Assembly: GCA_027489965.1 (NCBI GenBank) | Contig: JAIXZA010000179.1 | Location: 1 to 36,192, forward strand | Reading direction: 5' to 3' | Source: Verrucomicrobiaceae bacterium | Lineage (GTDB): Bacteria; Verrucomicrobiota; Verrucomicrobiia; Verrucomicrobiales; Verrucomicrobiaceae | DNA: 36,192 nt | Shown here: positions 23,938-32,603 of the stretch, one piece after another | Position numbering within the stretch: the first letter of the stretch is position 1 | Layout: every line of letters starts with the position of its first letter | Made by a program: the position numbers and the translations under genes | Notes under the pieces: model-generated | The model's input: the letters and a program-made list of their open reading frames with translations, nothing else | Told to the model about the DNA's origin: nothing | Databases searched by the model: none

Positions 23938-25050
23938 ATGCACGAGTACGCCTGGTTCCACATCGACAATGAGTCCGAAATAGCCTCCCCTGCGCTGCTA
24001 CTCTATGAGGAGCGGATAGAGCATAACCTGCGGTTGATGATCCAAATCGCGGGAGATGTGCGCCGTCTGAGACCACACGTGAAGACGCATAAGCTGCTAC
24101 CGTTGGTTCAGCGTCAAATCGAGCTGGGCATCATGAAGTTTAAATGCAGCACCATCGCTGAAGTCGAGATGTGTGCCATGGCGGGTGCTGCGGATGTGCT
24201 TCTAGCCATGCCCTGCGCCGGGCCCAATGGTCATCGTCTGGCAAAGCTGGCGCAGGCTTACCCTGGGACGACGTTTTCAGGCATTGCCGATGACGAGGAA
24301 ACGATCCGTACGCTGGCTTCAGCGGCCCAGCAGCTTGGGGTGAATTTAGGCATCTTTTTAGAAATGGACTGTGGGATGGGCCGCACTGGAATCAGACCTG
24401 GAGAAGCCGCCGCTTATCTGGTGCATGTGATCAAAGACACCCCACGTCTGCTTTTCCAAGGACTGCATGCTTATGATGGACATATCCACGAGGCTGCTCT
24501 TGCCACCCGACAGGAGCAATGTGTGTTCGCGTTTGCACCGATCCTCGATTTCAAAAAGAGACTCGAAGGCGAAGGCGTCATCATCAAAGAATTCCTGACT
24601 GGAGGCTCGCCCACGTTTGGCATTCATGCCGGACATGCAGAGCGTACGCTCAGTCCTGGCACCACCGTGCTGTGGGATTTTGGTTATGGGGATAAATTTC
24701 CCGACCTGCCGTTCCTGCCTGCCGCCGTGCTGCTAGCACGAGTGATTAGTAAACCCGGATCGAATCGACTGACACTGGATCTGGGACATAAATCCGTGGC
24801 TCCCGAGAATCCGCATCCGCGTGTCCGCTTTGAGGAGTTGCCGGAGGCTACCGTGCTGATGCAAAGCGAGGAGCATTTGGTTCTGGAGACGGAGCGAGCC
24901 CATGAATTTCTTGTCGGTCAGGCCTTGCATGGCATTCCACGGCACGTTTGCCCATCGGTGTCGATGCATGGAGAAGCGGTGCTGATTCAAAACAGGCAGG
25001 CCACAGCCTTTTGGTCCATCACGGCAAGGAACCGCAAGATCACGATTTGA
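23938..25050 (+). CDS. PLP-dependent D-threonine aldolase / D-serine dehydratase-like enzyme
   Basis: Fold type III (alanine racemase-like) PLP enzyme of 370 residues. The cofactor lysine lies in RPHVKTHK (Lys49), and the TIM-barrel continues through STIAEVEMCAMAGAADVLLA, DCGMGRTGIRPGEAA and GLHAYDGHIH. Near the C-terminus PRHVCPSV supplies a His-x-Cys pair where this family binds a divalent metal. I start at the ATG at 23938; an in-frame TTG at 23905 would add 11 residues. The His-x-Cys pair is reported for the zinc site of D-serine dehydratases, whereas D-threonine aldolases have His-x-Asp at the equivalent place. The substrate is therefore uncertain. The enzyme probably degrades a D-amino acid or a beta-hydroxy-amino acid. 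The phosphatase gene follows 20 bp later. Confidence 0.87.
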   Translation: MHEYAWFHIDNESEIASPALLLYEERIEHNLRLMIQIAGDVRRLRPHVKTHKLLPLVQRQIELGIMKFKCSTIAEVEMCAMAGAADVLLAMPCAGPNGHRLAKLAQAYPGTTFSGIADDEETIRTLASAAQQLGVNLGIFLEMDCGMGRTGIRPGEAAAYLVHVIKDTPRLLFQGLHAYDGHIHEAALATRQEQCVFAFAPILDFKKRLEGEGVIIKEFLTGGSPTFGIHAGHAERTLSPGTTVLWDFGYGDKFPDLPFLPAAVLLARVISKPGSNRLTLDLGHKSVAPENPHPRVRFEELPEATVLMQSEEHLVLETERAHEFLVGQALHGIPRHVCPSVSMHGEAVLIQNRQATAFWSITARNRKITI

Positions 25051-25070
25051 AGCTCGTTTCACCTCTCCTC

Positions 25071-26108
25071 ATGAAGACCCTCACACGCCGCCGCGCCCTC
25101 AAGACTCTCTTTTGCTCCAGTGCCGCCATGGCCCTGAATCTCCAGCCTCGGCGCGCCTTAGCAGAGGCCTCCCAGGGTGGGTTGAATTTTCTGGCTATTG
25201 GCGACTTCGGCAGCGGTGCAAAGGATCAAAAGAACGTCGCTCAGGCCATGCAGGATTATGCCACCAAAACTGGCCTCAAGCCTGACGCCCTGTTTTTCAT
25301 CGGCGATAACTTCTACGGTCCAGCAAATCCCCTGCCGAAGGTCAAAGGCAAAACCGTCAAAGGTGAGGCAGCCCCCTTCACGCCAGAATCCAAGCGCTGG
25401 AAGACGGACATCGAGGAGATGTATCCTGCGAGTGCCTTTCCTTGCCCACAATACGCCGTGCTGGGCAATCATGACTATCACGACAACCAAGGTGGCGAGA
25501 AAACACAGCTCACTTATGCCAAGCAAGCCGGCATCCGCTGGCAGATGCCGAACAAGTGGTATCGACAAGATCTCGGTGGCCTGATCACCATTCTTTTTGT
25601 GGATACAAATCTGCCAGATGTCAGCGGCAAAGACAACGCGACGAAGAAATACACCCGCGCCTCCCTGACCCAGGAAGAGGAGATAGCGCAGCTGGATTGG
25701 CTCAAGGCTGAACTGGCCAAACCGCGTGCAGCTTTCACGCTCGTTGTCGGACATCATCCTCTCTACTCCAATGGTGATCATGGCGACACCAAACCGCTCA
25801 TCGATCAGTGGGACAGTCTCTTTCAGGAGCAAAAGGTCCATGCTTACCTATGCGGACACGATCATGATCTTCAGCATTTAGAGCTGGAAGGCAAATTCAC
25901 CTCTCATGTTCTTTCTGGCGGTGGCGGAGCCAAGACACGCAAGCTAGAGCACCCTGAGCGCACCATGCCTTATGGCAAAGACGTCCACGGCTTTACCCAC
26001 ATCACAGTTCAGCCGGATGCACTGACCTTTGCCCATCATGGTGTGGACGGCGCTTTGCTGCATCAGTTCACGAAGCGTGTGGATGGGAAAGTGGCGATCA
26101 AGGCATAA
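25071..26108 (+). CDS. Tat-exported metallophosphoesterase, purple acid phosphatase-like
   Basis: Secreted phosphatase of 345 residues. Translation from the ATG at 25071 gives a signal region of about 33 residues with twin arginines (TRRRALK), a hydrophobic stretch and LAEA as cleavage region; it is probably exported by Tat. The calcineurin-like metal motifs are in order: AIGDFGSG (D-x-G), FIGDNFYG (GD), VLGNHDYHD (GNHD), VVGHHPLYSNG (H) and CGHDHDLQ (GH-x-H). The spacing and the Tyr in GDNFYG match the mammalian-type/TRAP purple acid phosphatase branch (metal-ligand Tyr). It should hydrolyse phosphate monoesters in the periplasm or outside the cell. No phosphate-regulon genes or Pho-box are evident nearby. 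It is convergent with the MORN-repeat gene at 11 bp. Confidence 0.9.
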   Translation: MKTLTRRRALKTLFCSSAAMALNLQPRRALAEASQGGLNFLAIGDFGSGAKDQKNVAQAMQDYATKTGLKPDALFFIGDNFYGPANPLPKVKGKTVKGEAAPFTPESKRWKTDIEEMYPASAFPCPQYAVLGNHDYHDNQGGEKTQLTYAKQAGIRWQMPNKWYRQDLGGLITILFVDTNLPDVSGKDNATKKYTRASLTQEEEIAQLDWLKAELAKPRAAFTLVVGHHPLYSNGDHGDTKPLIDQWDSLFQEQKVHAYLCGHDHDLQHLELEGKFTSHVLSGGGGAKTRKLEHPERTMPYGKDVHGFTHITVQPDALTFAHHGVDGALLHQFTKRVDGKVAIKA

Positions 26109-26119
26109 CCAAATTTTGG

Positions 26120-26497
26120 TTATTCCACATCATAGTGCTTTTCACTCACGGATTTGTCGTGGTCATAGACCTGCTCTTTCATGAGCTTGCCTTTTTTGGA
26201 CCAGTAACGATTCAAGCCATGACGCTGGCCATTTTCAAAATGGGTTTCAGTAGAAAGTTGCCCATTGTCCCACCACTCTTTGATCACGCCATGCAGACGA
26301 CCTTCTTTAAAGGAGTATTCGCCTTTGGGTTGGCCGTTTTTATGGCTGTCGCGAGCTAACCCATTGTAAGGTTTGCCATCGAGAAAATAGACATCGTCTT
26401 GCCACTTCAGTTCTTTGTAGGTAACAGGGCGCTCGGGTTCGGCGGCCAAAGTCGTCAGGCAAGAGCAAAGAAGGAGGAGGGCAAAGAGAGGCTTCAT
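26120..26497 (-). CDS. Secreted MORN-repeat (YwqK-like) protein
   Basis: The 125-residue protein starts at MKPLFALLLLCSCLTTLAAEPER, a Sec signal peptide probably cleaved at LAA; an ATG six codons upstream is less likely. The mature part has MORN_2-type repeats of about 22 residues: YNGLARDSHKNGQPKGEYSF, GRLHGVIKEWWDNGQLSTETHF and GQRHGLNRYWSKKGKLMKEQVY. Each has the glycine-His-Gly and Trp/Tyr pattern. Such repeats occur in YwqK-type antitoxin annotations and in many bacteroidete/verrucomicrobial secreted proteins without known function. No toxin gene is adjacent, so a toxin-antitoxin role has no support here. Confidence 0.85.
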   Translation of the reverse strand: MKPLFALLLLCSCLTTLAAEPERPVTYKELKWQDDVYFLDGKPYNGLARDSHKNGQPKGEYSFKEGRLHGVIKEWWDNGQLSTETHFENGQRHGLNRYWSKKGKLMKEQVYDHDKSVSEKHYDVE

Positions 26498-26571
26498 GGC
26501 CAGATTTTGAGACATGCTGAAGAACTCTGCAATGCTGGGGTTGCACTGCGCGTTTAGTTTTCCCTCCCGCC

Positions 26572-28275
26572 ATGCTCAAAATTACCTCTCTGCTTCTCCT
26601 CATCACAGGACTGACTGCTCACGCAGAACTCCGACTCCCTGCCATCATTGGTGATAACATGGTGCTCCAGCAAAAGCAGAGCAATCCCATCTGGGGCTGG
26701 GATACCCCTGGCACTGACGTGAAAGTAACGCTGGGAAGTCAGAGCAAAACCGCTCAAACCGATGCCAAGGGCAAGTGGACGATCAAACTTGATCCCCTCC
26801 CAGCAAGCGCAGTCCAAGCCGTCATGACGATCGAAGGAACGACGAAGCGCGAGCTGAAAAACATCCTCGTCGGTGAAGTCTGGGTCTGCTCCGGTCAGTC
26901 AAACATGGGCTTCAATCTGAGCAGTGTCTGGGATGCTGATCTGGACATTGCCACAGCCAAATATCCACAGATCCGCCTGATCTCGGTTCCCCAAGTGGGC
27001 ACACAAGAACTCCAGGACGATTTCAAAGGACAATGGGAAGAGTGTTCTCCGACGACAGCGGGCTCCTTTAGCGCCGTAGGGTATCATTATGGACGTGTGC
27101 TTCACGAGATGCTCGGCGTGCCCGTGGGCCTGATCGACAATGCTTGGGGCGGGTCGTCCTGCGAGGCCTGGGTGCGCAGGGACGTACTGGAAAAAGATGC
27201 ACGCTTTAAAGCCATGATCGAAAAATGGAAACAGACTGAGTCAACTTACACGGACGCCATTTTTGAAAAGCAAATGGCCGAGCATCAAGCCAAGGTCGCT
27301 GCCTGGACCATCGCACGCAAGGAAGCCCTTAAAGCCGGAAAACCCTTGCCAGCCAATCTCCCGCGTGCCCCACAAAATGTGCTGCGTGGCCAGCATCGCC
27401 CAGGTAACTTGTATGCCGGCTGTCTGCATCCCATCCTTGGCTATGGTATCAAAGGAGCCATCTGGTATCAGGGAGAAAGCAATGCCAGCCGTGCGTATGA
27501 GTACAGCTATCTTTTCCCACTCATGATTACCCATTGGCGCAGCGAGTGGAAGCAAGGCGACTTTCCTTTCTACTGGGTGCAGCTGGCCGACTTCAAGCCC
27601 GAACAGGCCGAACCTGGTGATAGCGACTGGGCTGAATTGCGTGAAAGTCAGACCAACAGCATCCGCAAGCTGGCTAATGCCGGTCAGTGTGTGATCACGG
27701 ATTTGGGTGAGGCCAATGACATTCACCCCAAAAACAAGCGTGACGTGGCCGAGCGCTTGGCCCGCTGGGCCTTGGCCAAAGACTACGGTATGAAATTGGT
27801 ATATCGCAGTCCTGAGCTGAAGGAGTCGAAATTTGAAGGTGGCAAGGCTCTACTGACCTTCGACTTTGCCCCCCAAGGCCTGCGCACGATTGATGTGGAT
27901 GAGGTGAAAGGCTTCGCCCTTTGTGGAGCCGATCAAAAATGGGTCTGGGCTAAAGCCAGCATCCTCGGTGGATCGAAGAAAGGCACGAATCAGATCGAGG
28001 TCAGCAGCCCGCAGGTGCCACAGCCAGTGGCGGTGCGTTACGCCTGGAGCGATAACCCAATCTGCAATGTCTTCTCCGCTGAGGGCCTGCCGGTGACACC
28101 TTTCCGCACGGATGACTTTCCAATGATCACCAACCCAGCCAACCCAAATGGCATCGAAGGTCAGGCCGCTAAACGTCAGGAAGAAATCAAGGCGACCCAG
28201 AAAAAGCGCCAGGAAGATCTTAAGAAAGGCAAATTGCAGCAGGGCAAAGCCGCAGCGCCCAAAAAGGCTGCCTGA
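26572..28275 (+). CDS. Sialate O-acetylesterase-like SGNH esterase
   Basis: Secreted carbohydrate esterase of 567 residues. The signal peptide is MLKITSLLLLITGLTAHA. The N-terminal beta-domain begins ELRLPAIIGDNMVLQQ, typical of 9-O-acetylesterases, with an Ig-like segment up to about residue 95. The SGNH domain has the nucleophile Ser110 in VCSGQSNMGF, the oxyanion block DNAWGGSSCEAW, and GAIWYQGESNAS. The catalytic Asp/His pair is in GEANDIHPKNK. The C-terminal 60 residues are Lys/Gln-rich and likely disordered. Family members remove O-acetyl groups from sialic acid or, in polysaccharide-degrading bacteria, from plant glycans such as xylan. Given the apparent lifestyle, the second is plausible but unproven. 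No PUL or sulfatase neighbours are visible. Confidence 0.9.
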   Translation: MLKITSLLLLITGLTAHAELRLPAIIGDNMVLQQKQSNPIWGWDTPGTDVKVTLGSQSKTAQTDAKGKWTIKLDPLPASAVQAVMTIEGTTKRELKNILVGEVWVCSGQSNMGFNLSSVWDADLDIATAKYPQIRLISVPQVGTQELQDDFKGQWEECSPTTAGSFSAVGYHYGRVLHEMLGVPVGLIDNAWGGSSCEAWVRRDVLEKDARFKAMIEKWKQTESTYTDAIFEKQMAEHQAKVAAWTIARKEALKAGKPLPANLPRAPQNVLRGQHRPGNLYAGCLHPILGYGIKGAIWYQGESNASRAYEYSYLFPLMITHWRSEWKQGDFPFYWVQLADFKPEQAEPGDSDWAELRESQTNSIRKLANAGQCVITDLGEANDIHPKNKRDVAERLARWALAKDYGMKLVYRSPELKESKFEGGKALLTFDFAPQGLRTIDVDEVKGFALCGADQKWVWAKASILGGSKKGTNQIEVSSPQVPQPVAVRYAWSDNPICNVFSAEGLPVTPFRTDDFPMITNPANPNGIEGQAAKRQEEIKATQKKRQEDLKKGKLQQGKAAAPKKAA

Positions 28276-28354
28276 AAATACTTGGGGTTTGTGAACAGGA
28301 CGTTTCAACGCTGCGCTCGACAATTCGGTCTGTCTCGCTTACAAAAGCCACCCC

Positions 28355-29071
28355 ATGTTTCCAATCGTCCGATATCGCCCCATCCTACTGACCGCCCTGC
28401 TCTGGCTTGCGGCTCTGGGTTGTGCACCTGCGCAGTGGCTCGTCTATGAGCTGACCTTCACGCAGGAAGAGGAGTCCGTGAATTTCAGCTGCTATAAAAG
28501 TGCTTATTTGATCGTGCCGGCTCAGGGTGGCCAATCCACCATGATACTGACCACTGAAGAGGGCGGCAGCTACTACGCCGTGGCCGAAAGCAGCGCGAAG
28601 TACTTTGTGGCAGCGAACGCCACCAGCCGGAAGGCCGTTTTTTCAGCCGCATCCATGTCGGGAAACTCCCAGGCACTCTACACCGCCGCCGGTCATCTGA
28701 ATCGCTCTCTGCTCTTAGAAACTCCCAGCGGCATGACCACGCTGCGTGTCGCAGAGGCCTTGGATGGTCGTTTGCTGGCAGCGGACGACGAATCAGACAA
28801 AGGGCCATCTGCCGACGGGTCTTATGGGATGGTAGGCAGCGCCTTCATTACTGGGATGCTAAGAGAGGATCTTACCGCTCAGGCCACGCTGAACTTCACC
28901 ACCTTAAACGGTGCCACGAGTTACATCATTGAGCTTTTAGAAAAATATGGTTACACGCCCGACGTGGGCTCTGTCCCAATCCAGCCAGAGGTCACCGTGG
29001 AAGACGAATCCATGATCGATGCCAGCCTCTTCCCGCCGCTGCCTGCTGAGGCAAAATCTGAGAATAACTGA
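28355..29071 (+). CDS. Secreted protein of unknown function at head of the gsp operon
   Basis: The 238-residue protein has an N-terminal signal peptide (PILLTALLWLAALGCAPAQW, cleavage likely after APA). The mature part is rich in Ser, Thr and Ala with alternating beta-strand-like hydrophobic residues (WLVYELTFTQEEE, YKSAYLIVPAQGG, AQATLNFTTLNGATSYIIELLEKYGYTP). The C-terminal 40 residues are acidic and Pro-rich. I recognise no family. Its TGA overlaps the gspE ATG by one base, so it is translationally coupled to gspE. Possibly it is a secretion substrate or an outer-envelope accessory of the system, but that is speculation. Confidence 0.8.
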   Translation: MFPIVRYRPILLTALLWLAALGCAPAQWLVYELTFTQEEESVNFSCYKSAYLIVPAQGGQSTMILTTEEGGSYYAVAESSAKYFVAANATSRKAVFSAASMSGNSQALYTAAGHLNRSLLLETPSGMTTLRVAEALDGRLLAADDESDKGPSADGSYGMVGSAFITGMLREDLTAQATLNFTTLNGATSYIIELLEKYGYTPDVGSVPIQPEVTVEDESMIDASLFPPLPAEAKSENN

Positions 29072-30768
29072 TGAAAAACGTCCGCCAAGCTCTTGTCCAA
29101 TGTCTGGAGGCCTCTGGCGGCACTGGCATTCCCCTGCCCGTGGCGACGCCTAGTTCCTCCATCGTCAGCCAGCTACTGGATTTAGGCACTTTGGATGAGG
29201 AGGCCTTTCTTTCTCAGCTAGCCGTACGCATGGGCCTGGGCTTCGTGTCTATGCCAGTGCCCGACTCTGCGGATGCTCCTGAATTGAAGCGCTTGCTGCC
29301 GCCCCGTGTGGCTTTGAAGCATCGTTTATTGCCGCTGAAGATTGAAGAAATCGAAGGGCAGGCCAAAAAGCTCATCGTGGCAGGTTTTGACCCCTTTGAC
29401 CTCATCGGCAGGCAAGCCGTGGCACGCGAAGTGGACGTGGCCGTGCGCTGGGAGATCGCCCCGAGGAAACGCATGCTCAATGCCATGCGTGATTTTTATG
29501 GTGTCGGTGCTGATACCTTTGAAGAGATCCTCAAAGGCCGTGATGTGGACGGGGCCGACCTGGAACAGCGTGATGAAGCTAACATCATCGATGCCGATGA
29601 CGAAGAAGCTTCCGTCGTCAAGTTCGTGAACACGGTGATTCGTGAAGCTCTGGAGCAGCATGCGACGGATATTCATGTTGAGCCGATGGAAGAAAAACTG
29701 CGCATGAGGTACCGCATCGACGGTCGCCTGCGTGAGGTGCCAGTGCCAGAAAACATCAAAGCTCTTCAACAGTCTGTGATCGCCCGTCTGAAGGTCATGG
29801 CCAAGCTCGACATCGCCGAGCGTCGCCTGCCGCAAGATGGTCGTATCAGCCTTCAAATCGCCGGCCAGTTCATTGACGTTCGTGTGGCAACGATCCCCTC
29901 GGTAGAAGGTGAAAGCGTCAGCCTTCGTCTTTTGGGACAGGAAAAATTCAATCTCGAAAAACTCCGTATCGAGCCTGATCTGCGCGAGGAGATTGAGGCA
30001 CTACTCAAGAAGCCCAACGGCATCATCCTCGTCACCGGCCCAACGGGTTCCGGTAAATCGACGACGCTCTACACTTTCCTCAGTCAGCTGAATGTCGAGC
30101 ATCGGCGCATCGTCACCATTGAAGATCCGGTCGAAAACAAGCTTCCGGGCGTGGTCCAGATCGCCGTGCGACCTGAGATTGATCTCACCTTTGCCACCGG
30201 TCTGCGCAGCATTCTTCGTGGTGATCCAAACGTCGTCATGATTGGGGAAATGCGTGACCTTGAGACCGCTGAAATCGCCATCCGCGCCGCTTTGACGGGT
30301 CACTTGGTTTTCAGCACCCTGCATACCAATGACGCCATTGGTGGCATCATGCGTCTGGTGGACATGGGCGTGGAACCCTTCCTCGTTTCCAGCTCCGTGC
30401 GTGCTTTCATCGCCCAACGGCTCGTGCGTGTTCTCTGCCCAGATTGCAAGCAGCCGGAACCCGATGCCGCCACGAAATTGCGTGACCTCCAATACACAGG
30501 CCCGATTAACACCACGGTTTACCGCGCTAAAGAAGGCGGGTGCGAATCCTGCCGCGCGACTGGTTATAGAGGTCGTATGTCAATTTACGAACTCGTACGC
30601 CTGACTCCTGCCATGGGCGAGCTAGTCACGCATAAAGCCAGCTCTGGTGACTTGATGAAGCAGGCCTACAAAGACGGTTACCGACCCATGCGCGAGTATG
30701 GAGTGCGCAAGGTCTTAGCGGGTCACACCACGATTGAGGAAGTCATCAGTGTGACCGTGGCAGAGTAA
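29071..30768 (+). CDS. gspE: Type II secretion / type IV pilus assembly ATPase
   Basis: Hexameric cytoplasmic ATPase that powers pseudopilus assembly. The 565-residue protein has an MshEN-like N-domain (about 30-150), a linker, an N2 domain (ATDIHVEP, RMRYRIDGRLRE) and the ATPase core. Walker A is GPTGSGKS (323-330), the Asp box is TIEDPVE (349-355), Walker B is VVMIGEMRD (388-396) and the His box is FSTLHTNDA. The zinc tetracysteine motif is intact (Cys456, Cys459, Cys491, Cys494). Met in GEMRD is usual in some GspE/PilB. It is followed by gspF at 18 bp. GspE and PilB cannot be separated on sequence alone, but the run of five pseudopilins favours a secretion-type pseudopilus. Confidence 0.95.
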   Translation: MKNVRQALVQCLEASGGTGIPLPVATPSSSIVSQLLDLGTLDEEAFLSQLAVRMGLGFVSMPVPDSADAPELKRLLPPRVALKHRLLPLKIEEIEGQAKKLIVAGFDPFDLIGRQAVAREVDVAVRWEIAPRKRMLNAMRDFYGVGADTFEEILKGRDVDGADLEQRDEANIIDADDEEASVVKFVNTVIREALEQHATDIHVEPMEEKLRMRYRIDGRLREVPVPENIKALQQSVIARLKVMAKLDIAERRLPQDGRISLQIAGQFIDVRVATIPSVEGESVSLRLLGQEKFNLEKLRIEPDLREEIEALLKKPNGIILVTGPTGSGKSTTLYTFLSQLNVEHRRIVTIEDPVENKLPGVVQIAVRPEIDLTFATGLRSILRGDPNVVMIGEMRDLETAEIAIRAALTGHLVFSTLHTNDAIGGIMRLVDMGVEPFLVSSSVRAFIAQRLVRVLCPDCKQPEPDAATKLRDLQYTGPINTTVYRAKEGGCESCRATGYRGRMSIYELVRLTPAMGELVTHKASSGDLMKQAYKDGYRPMREYGVRKVLAGHTTIEEVISVTVAE

Positions 30769-30786
30769 ACCAGATTTTGATTTCTC

Positions 30787-32055
30787 ATGCCCACCTTCAC
30801 CTACCAAGCCACCGATGCCACTGGGCGTGATGTCTCAGGCACCATCGAAGCGGCGGACCGTCCATCAGCGGTGCGGCAGTTGGGTGGCAAAGGCTTGCAG
30901 CCTTTTAAAGTCGTGGAAGGAGCTGGAAAAGCCGCCGCTAAAGTAGGAACTAAAGCGGCTCCAAATACGAAGGGTAAAACCGCCGCCCAAATCGAAGAAA
31001 GCACGGGTCCGATCAAGATCAGCAGCTCCCAGCTCCAACTTTTCACCGAAGAACTCGCCGAGCTACTCGAAGCCGGCATGAGGCTAGAGCAAGCGCTCAA
31101 GCTGATGGAAGGCAAGGGCACTGACGGTACTCATAGCCGCATCGCCTCCCGTCTTGGTAATCTCATCCGCGAAGGACACCCCTTCAGCAGCGCACTTCGC
31201 CAAGCATCACCCTCCTTTGGAGAACTCTACTGCGCGGTCGCCGCCGCAGGTGAGGCAGGCGGATCCTTGGGCGAGTCGATGAAGCGGCAAGCCAGATATC
31301 TCTCAAACGTAAGTGAGATGAAAAGCCAGGTAACGATCGCGCTGATTTATCCAGGTTTTTTAACTCTTTCGGCCATTGGTGTGACGATTTTATTCACGAC
31401 CTTTCTGATTCCACGGCTGAGTTCGATGATGTCACGGATGAAAAATGGAGTGCCTAAGGGAATTCAAATCGTCTTGGCGATCTCCGATTTCATGAAAAAC
31501 TACTGGTGGCTCATCCTCGCAGTGATGGGGCTTATCTTTCTTGCCTTCTGGGTATGGAGTCATTCGAAAACGGGCAAACCAGCTTGGGATCGTTCCAAGC
31601 TGAGACTTCCTATGTTTGGAAATGTCCTCATGACCAGCTTCCATTCTCAATTTTTGGAAACACTGGCCAGTCTTACTGGTGGTGGCCTGCCACTACTCAA
31701 AGGACTCGAATTAGCTTCGCGAATTTCTTCCAATCAATACATTGAGAACCAGCTTCAGCATGTGATCGCGAGTGTTCGAGACGGAGCTTCACTATCTCGC
31801 GGCTTAGAGAAGACGGCCTTATTTCCCACGAAGCTTCTTGAGATGGTGCGTATCGGAGAACACACAGGGGATCTAAGCGGCACCATGCGCCGAACGGCAG
31901 ATCGCTGTGGTCGTGATTTAAGCAAGAGCATCGAAAAGATGATGGCCTTGCTTCAACCCGTCATCATTTTAGTGATGGCCAGCCTTGTCGGTGTCATGGC
32001 CTACATGATGATATCTGTGATTTTCGAAACCGTTTCTTCCATCAATAAACGTTGA
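30787..32055 (+). CDS. gspF: Type II secretion inner-membrane platform protein
   Basis: Polytopic platform protein of 422 residues that connects the ATPase to pilin insertion. It begins FTYQATDATGRDVSGTIEA, followed by an Ala/Lys-rich linker (about residues 45-70). Two T2SSF domains are then evident, the first near LQLFTEELAELLEAGMRLEQAL and the second near FHSQFLETLASLTGGGLPLLKGLELA. Transmembrane helices are predicted around 180-209, 239-257 and 386-416. The closing YMMISVIFETVSSINKR is the usual GspF/PilC end. It lies between gspE and the pseudopilin genes and has an 80-bp gap to gspG. Confidence 0.95.
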   Translation: MPTFTYQATDATGRDVSGTIEAADRPSAVRQLGGKGLQPFKVVEGAGKAAAKVGTKAAPNTKGKTAAQIEESTGPIKISSSQLQLFTEELAELLEAGMRLEQALKLMEGKGTDGTHSRIASRLGNLIREGHPFSSALRQASPSFGELYCAVAAAGEAGGSLGESMKRQARYLSNVSEMKSQVTIALIYPGFLTLSAIGVTILFTTFLIPRLSSMMSRMKNGVPKGIQIVLAISDFMKNYWWLILAVMGLIFLAFWVWSHSKTGKPAWDRSKLRLPMFGNVLMTSFHSQFLETLASLTGGGLPLLKGLELASRISSNQYIENQLQHVIASVRDGASLSRGLEKTALFPTKLLEMVRIGEHTGDLSGTMRRTADRCGRDLSKSIEKMMALLQPVIILVMASLVGVMAYMMISVIFETVSSINKR

Positions 32056-32135
32056 GTCTTTCGGCCGCATCGCGAACTTAATAACGAACAATTTCTGACC
32101 CAAACTTGACCAACTCTTCACCACCTAAATCGAAT

Positions 32136-32573
32136 ATGAAAATCCAAAGAACATTCCGTCATCGTTCTCTTAGCCCGCTAGGCAATCTTTACATGAAAGC
32201 TTTCACGCTCATGGAAATGATGTTGGTTTTGGCCATCATCGCGCTTTTGATCGCCGTGGGTGCGGTTGCCTTGCAGAATGTTCAGGGTGGTGCCGAGGTC
32301 ACGGCTGCTGAAGCTCACATGGGGACGTTGAAGACGGCGGTGATTCAGTTCAAAACTTTGAACCGTGCTCTGCCAGCGAACCTTGAAGCTTTGGTTAAGC
32401 CACCCGCTAATGCTCGATTCAAAAAGAGCCTTCTCGAAGAAAGTGGCATCACAGACCCGTGGGGCAGCCGGTATCAATTCCGCAGCCCAGGTAAGAATGG
32501 TCGGCCTTTTGAAATTTACTCATACGGCCCCGACAAGAAGGACGGTGGCGATGATGACGTTTTCTCGGATTAG
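32136..32573 (+). CDS. gspG: Major pseudopilin GspG-like
   Basis: The 145-residue prepilin-like protein carries KAFTLMEMMLVLAIIALLIAVGAVAL, a class III prepilin leader and hydrophobic helix with Glu at +5. The C-terminal domain has the GspG-type pattern TAAEAHMGTLKTAVIQFK, LEALVKPP, ITDPWGSRYQFRSPG, and an Asp-rich tail (GPDKKDGGDDD), which supplies the calcium loop in known major pseudopilins. The expected cleavage residue at -1 is Ala rather than Gly, unlike the other pseudopilins here. The start is uncertain: 32136 gives a 22-residue leader, and the ATG at 32193 (MKAFTL) gives a three-residue one. No Shine-Dalgarno decides between them. Confidence 0.9.
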   Translation: MKIQRTFRHRSLSPLGNLYMKAFTLMEMMLVLAIIALLIAVGAVALQNVQGGAEVTAAEAHMGTLKTAVIQFKTLNRALPANLEALVKPPANARFKKSLLEESGITDPWGSRYQFRSPGKNGRPFEIYSYGPDKKDGGDDDVFSD

Positions 32574-32603
32574 TTTTCTAGTTTTTGGTTATGTTCCTCA
32601 GCC

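Noticed and set aside
25158..25841. Long minus-strand open frame (227 codons) inside the phosphatase gene
   Set aside because: It is antisense to a gene with all metallophosphoesterase motifs; the translation shows no domain.
26107..26121. Palindrome AACCAAA-T-TTTGGTT between the convergent phosphatase and MORN genes
   Set aside because: A single-base loop cannot form a stable hairpin and no flanking U-tract fits; not convincing as a terminator.
26120..26497. YwqK-type antitoxin
   Set aside because: MORN_2 proteins are often auto-named this way, but it has a signal peptide and there is no toxin gene beside it.
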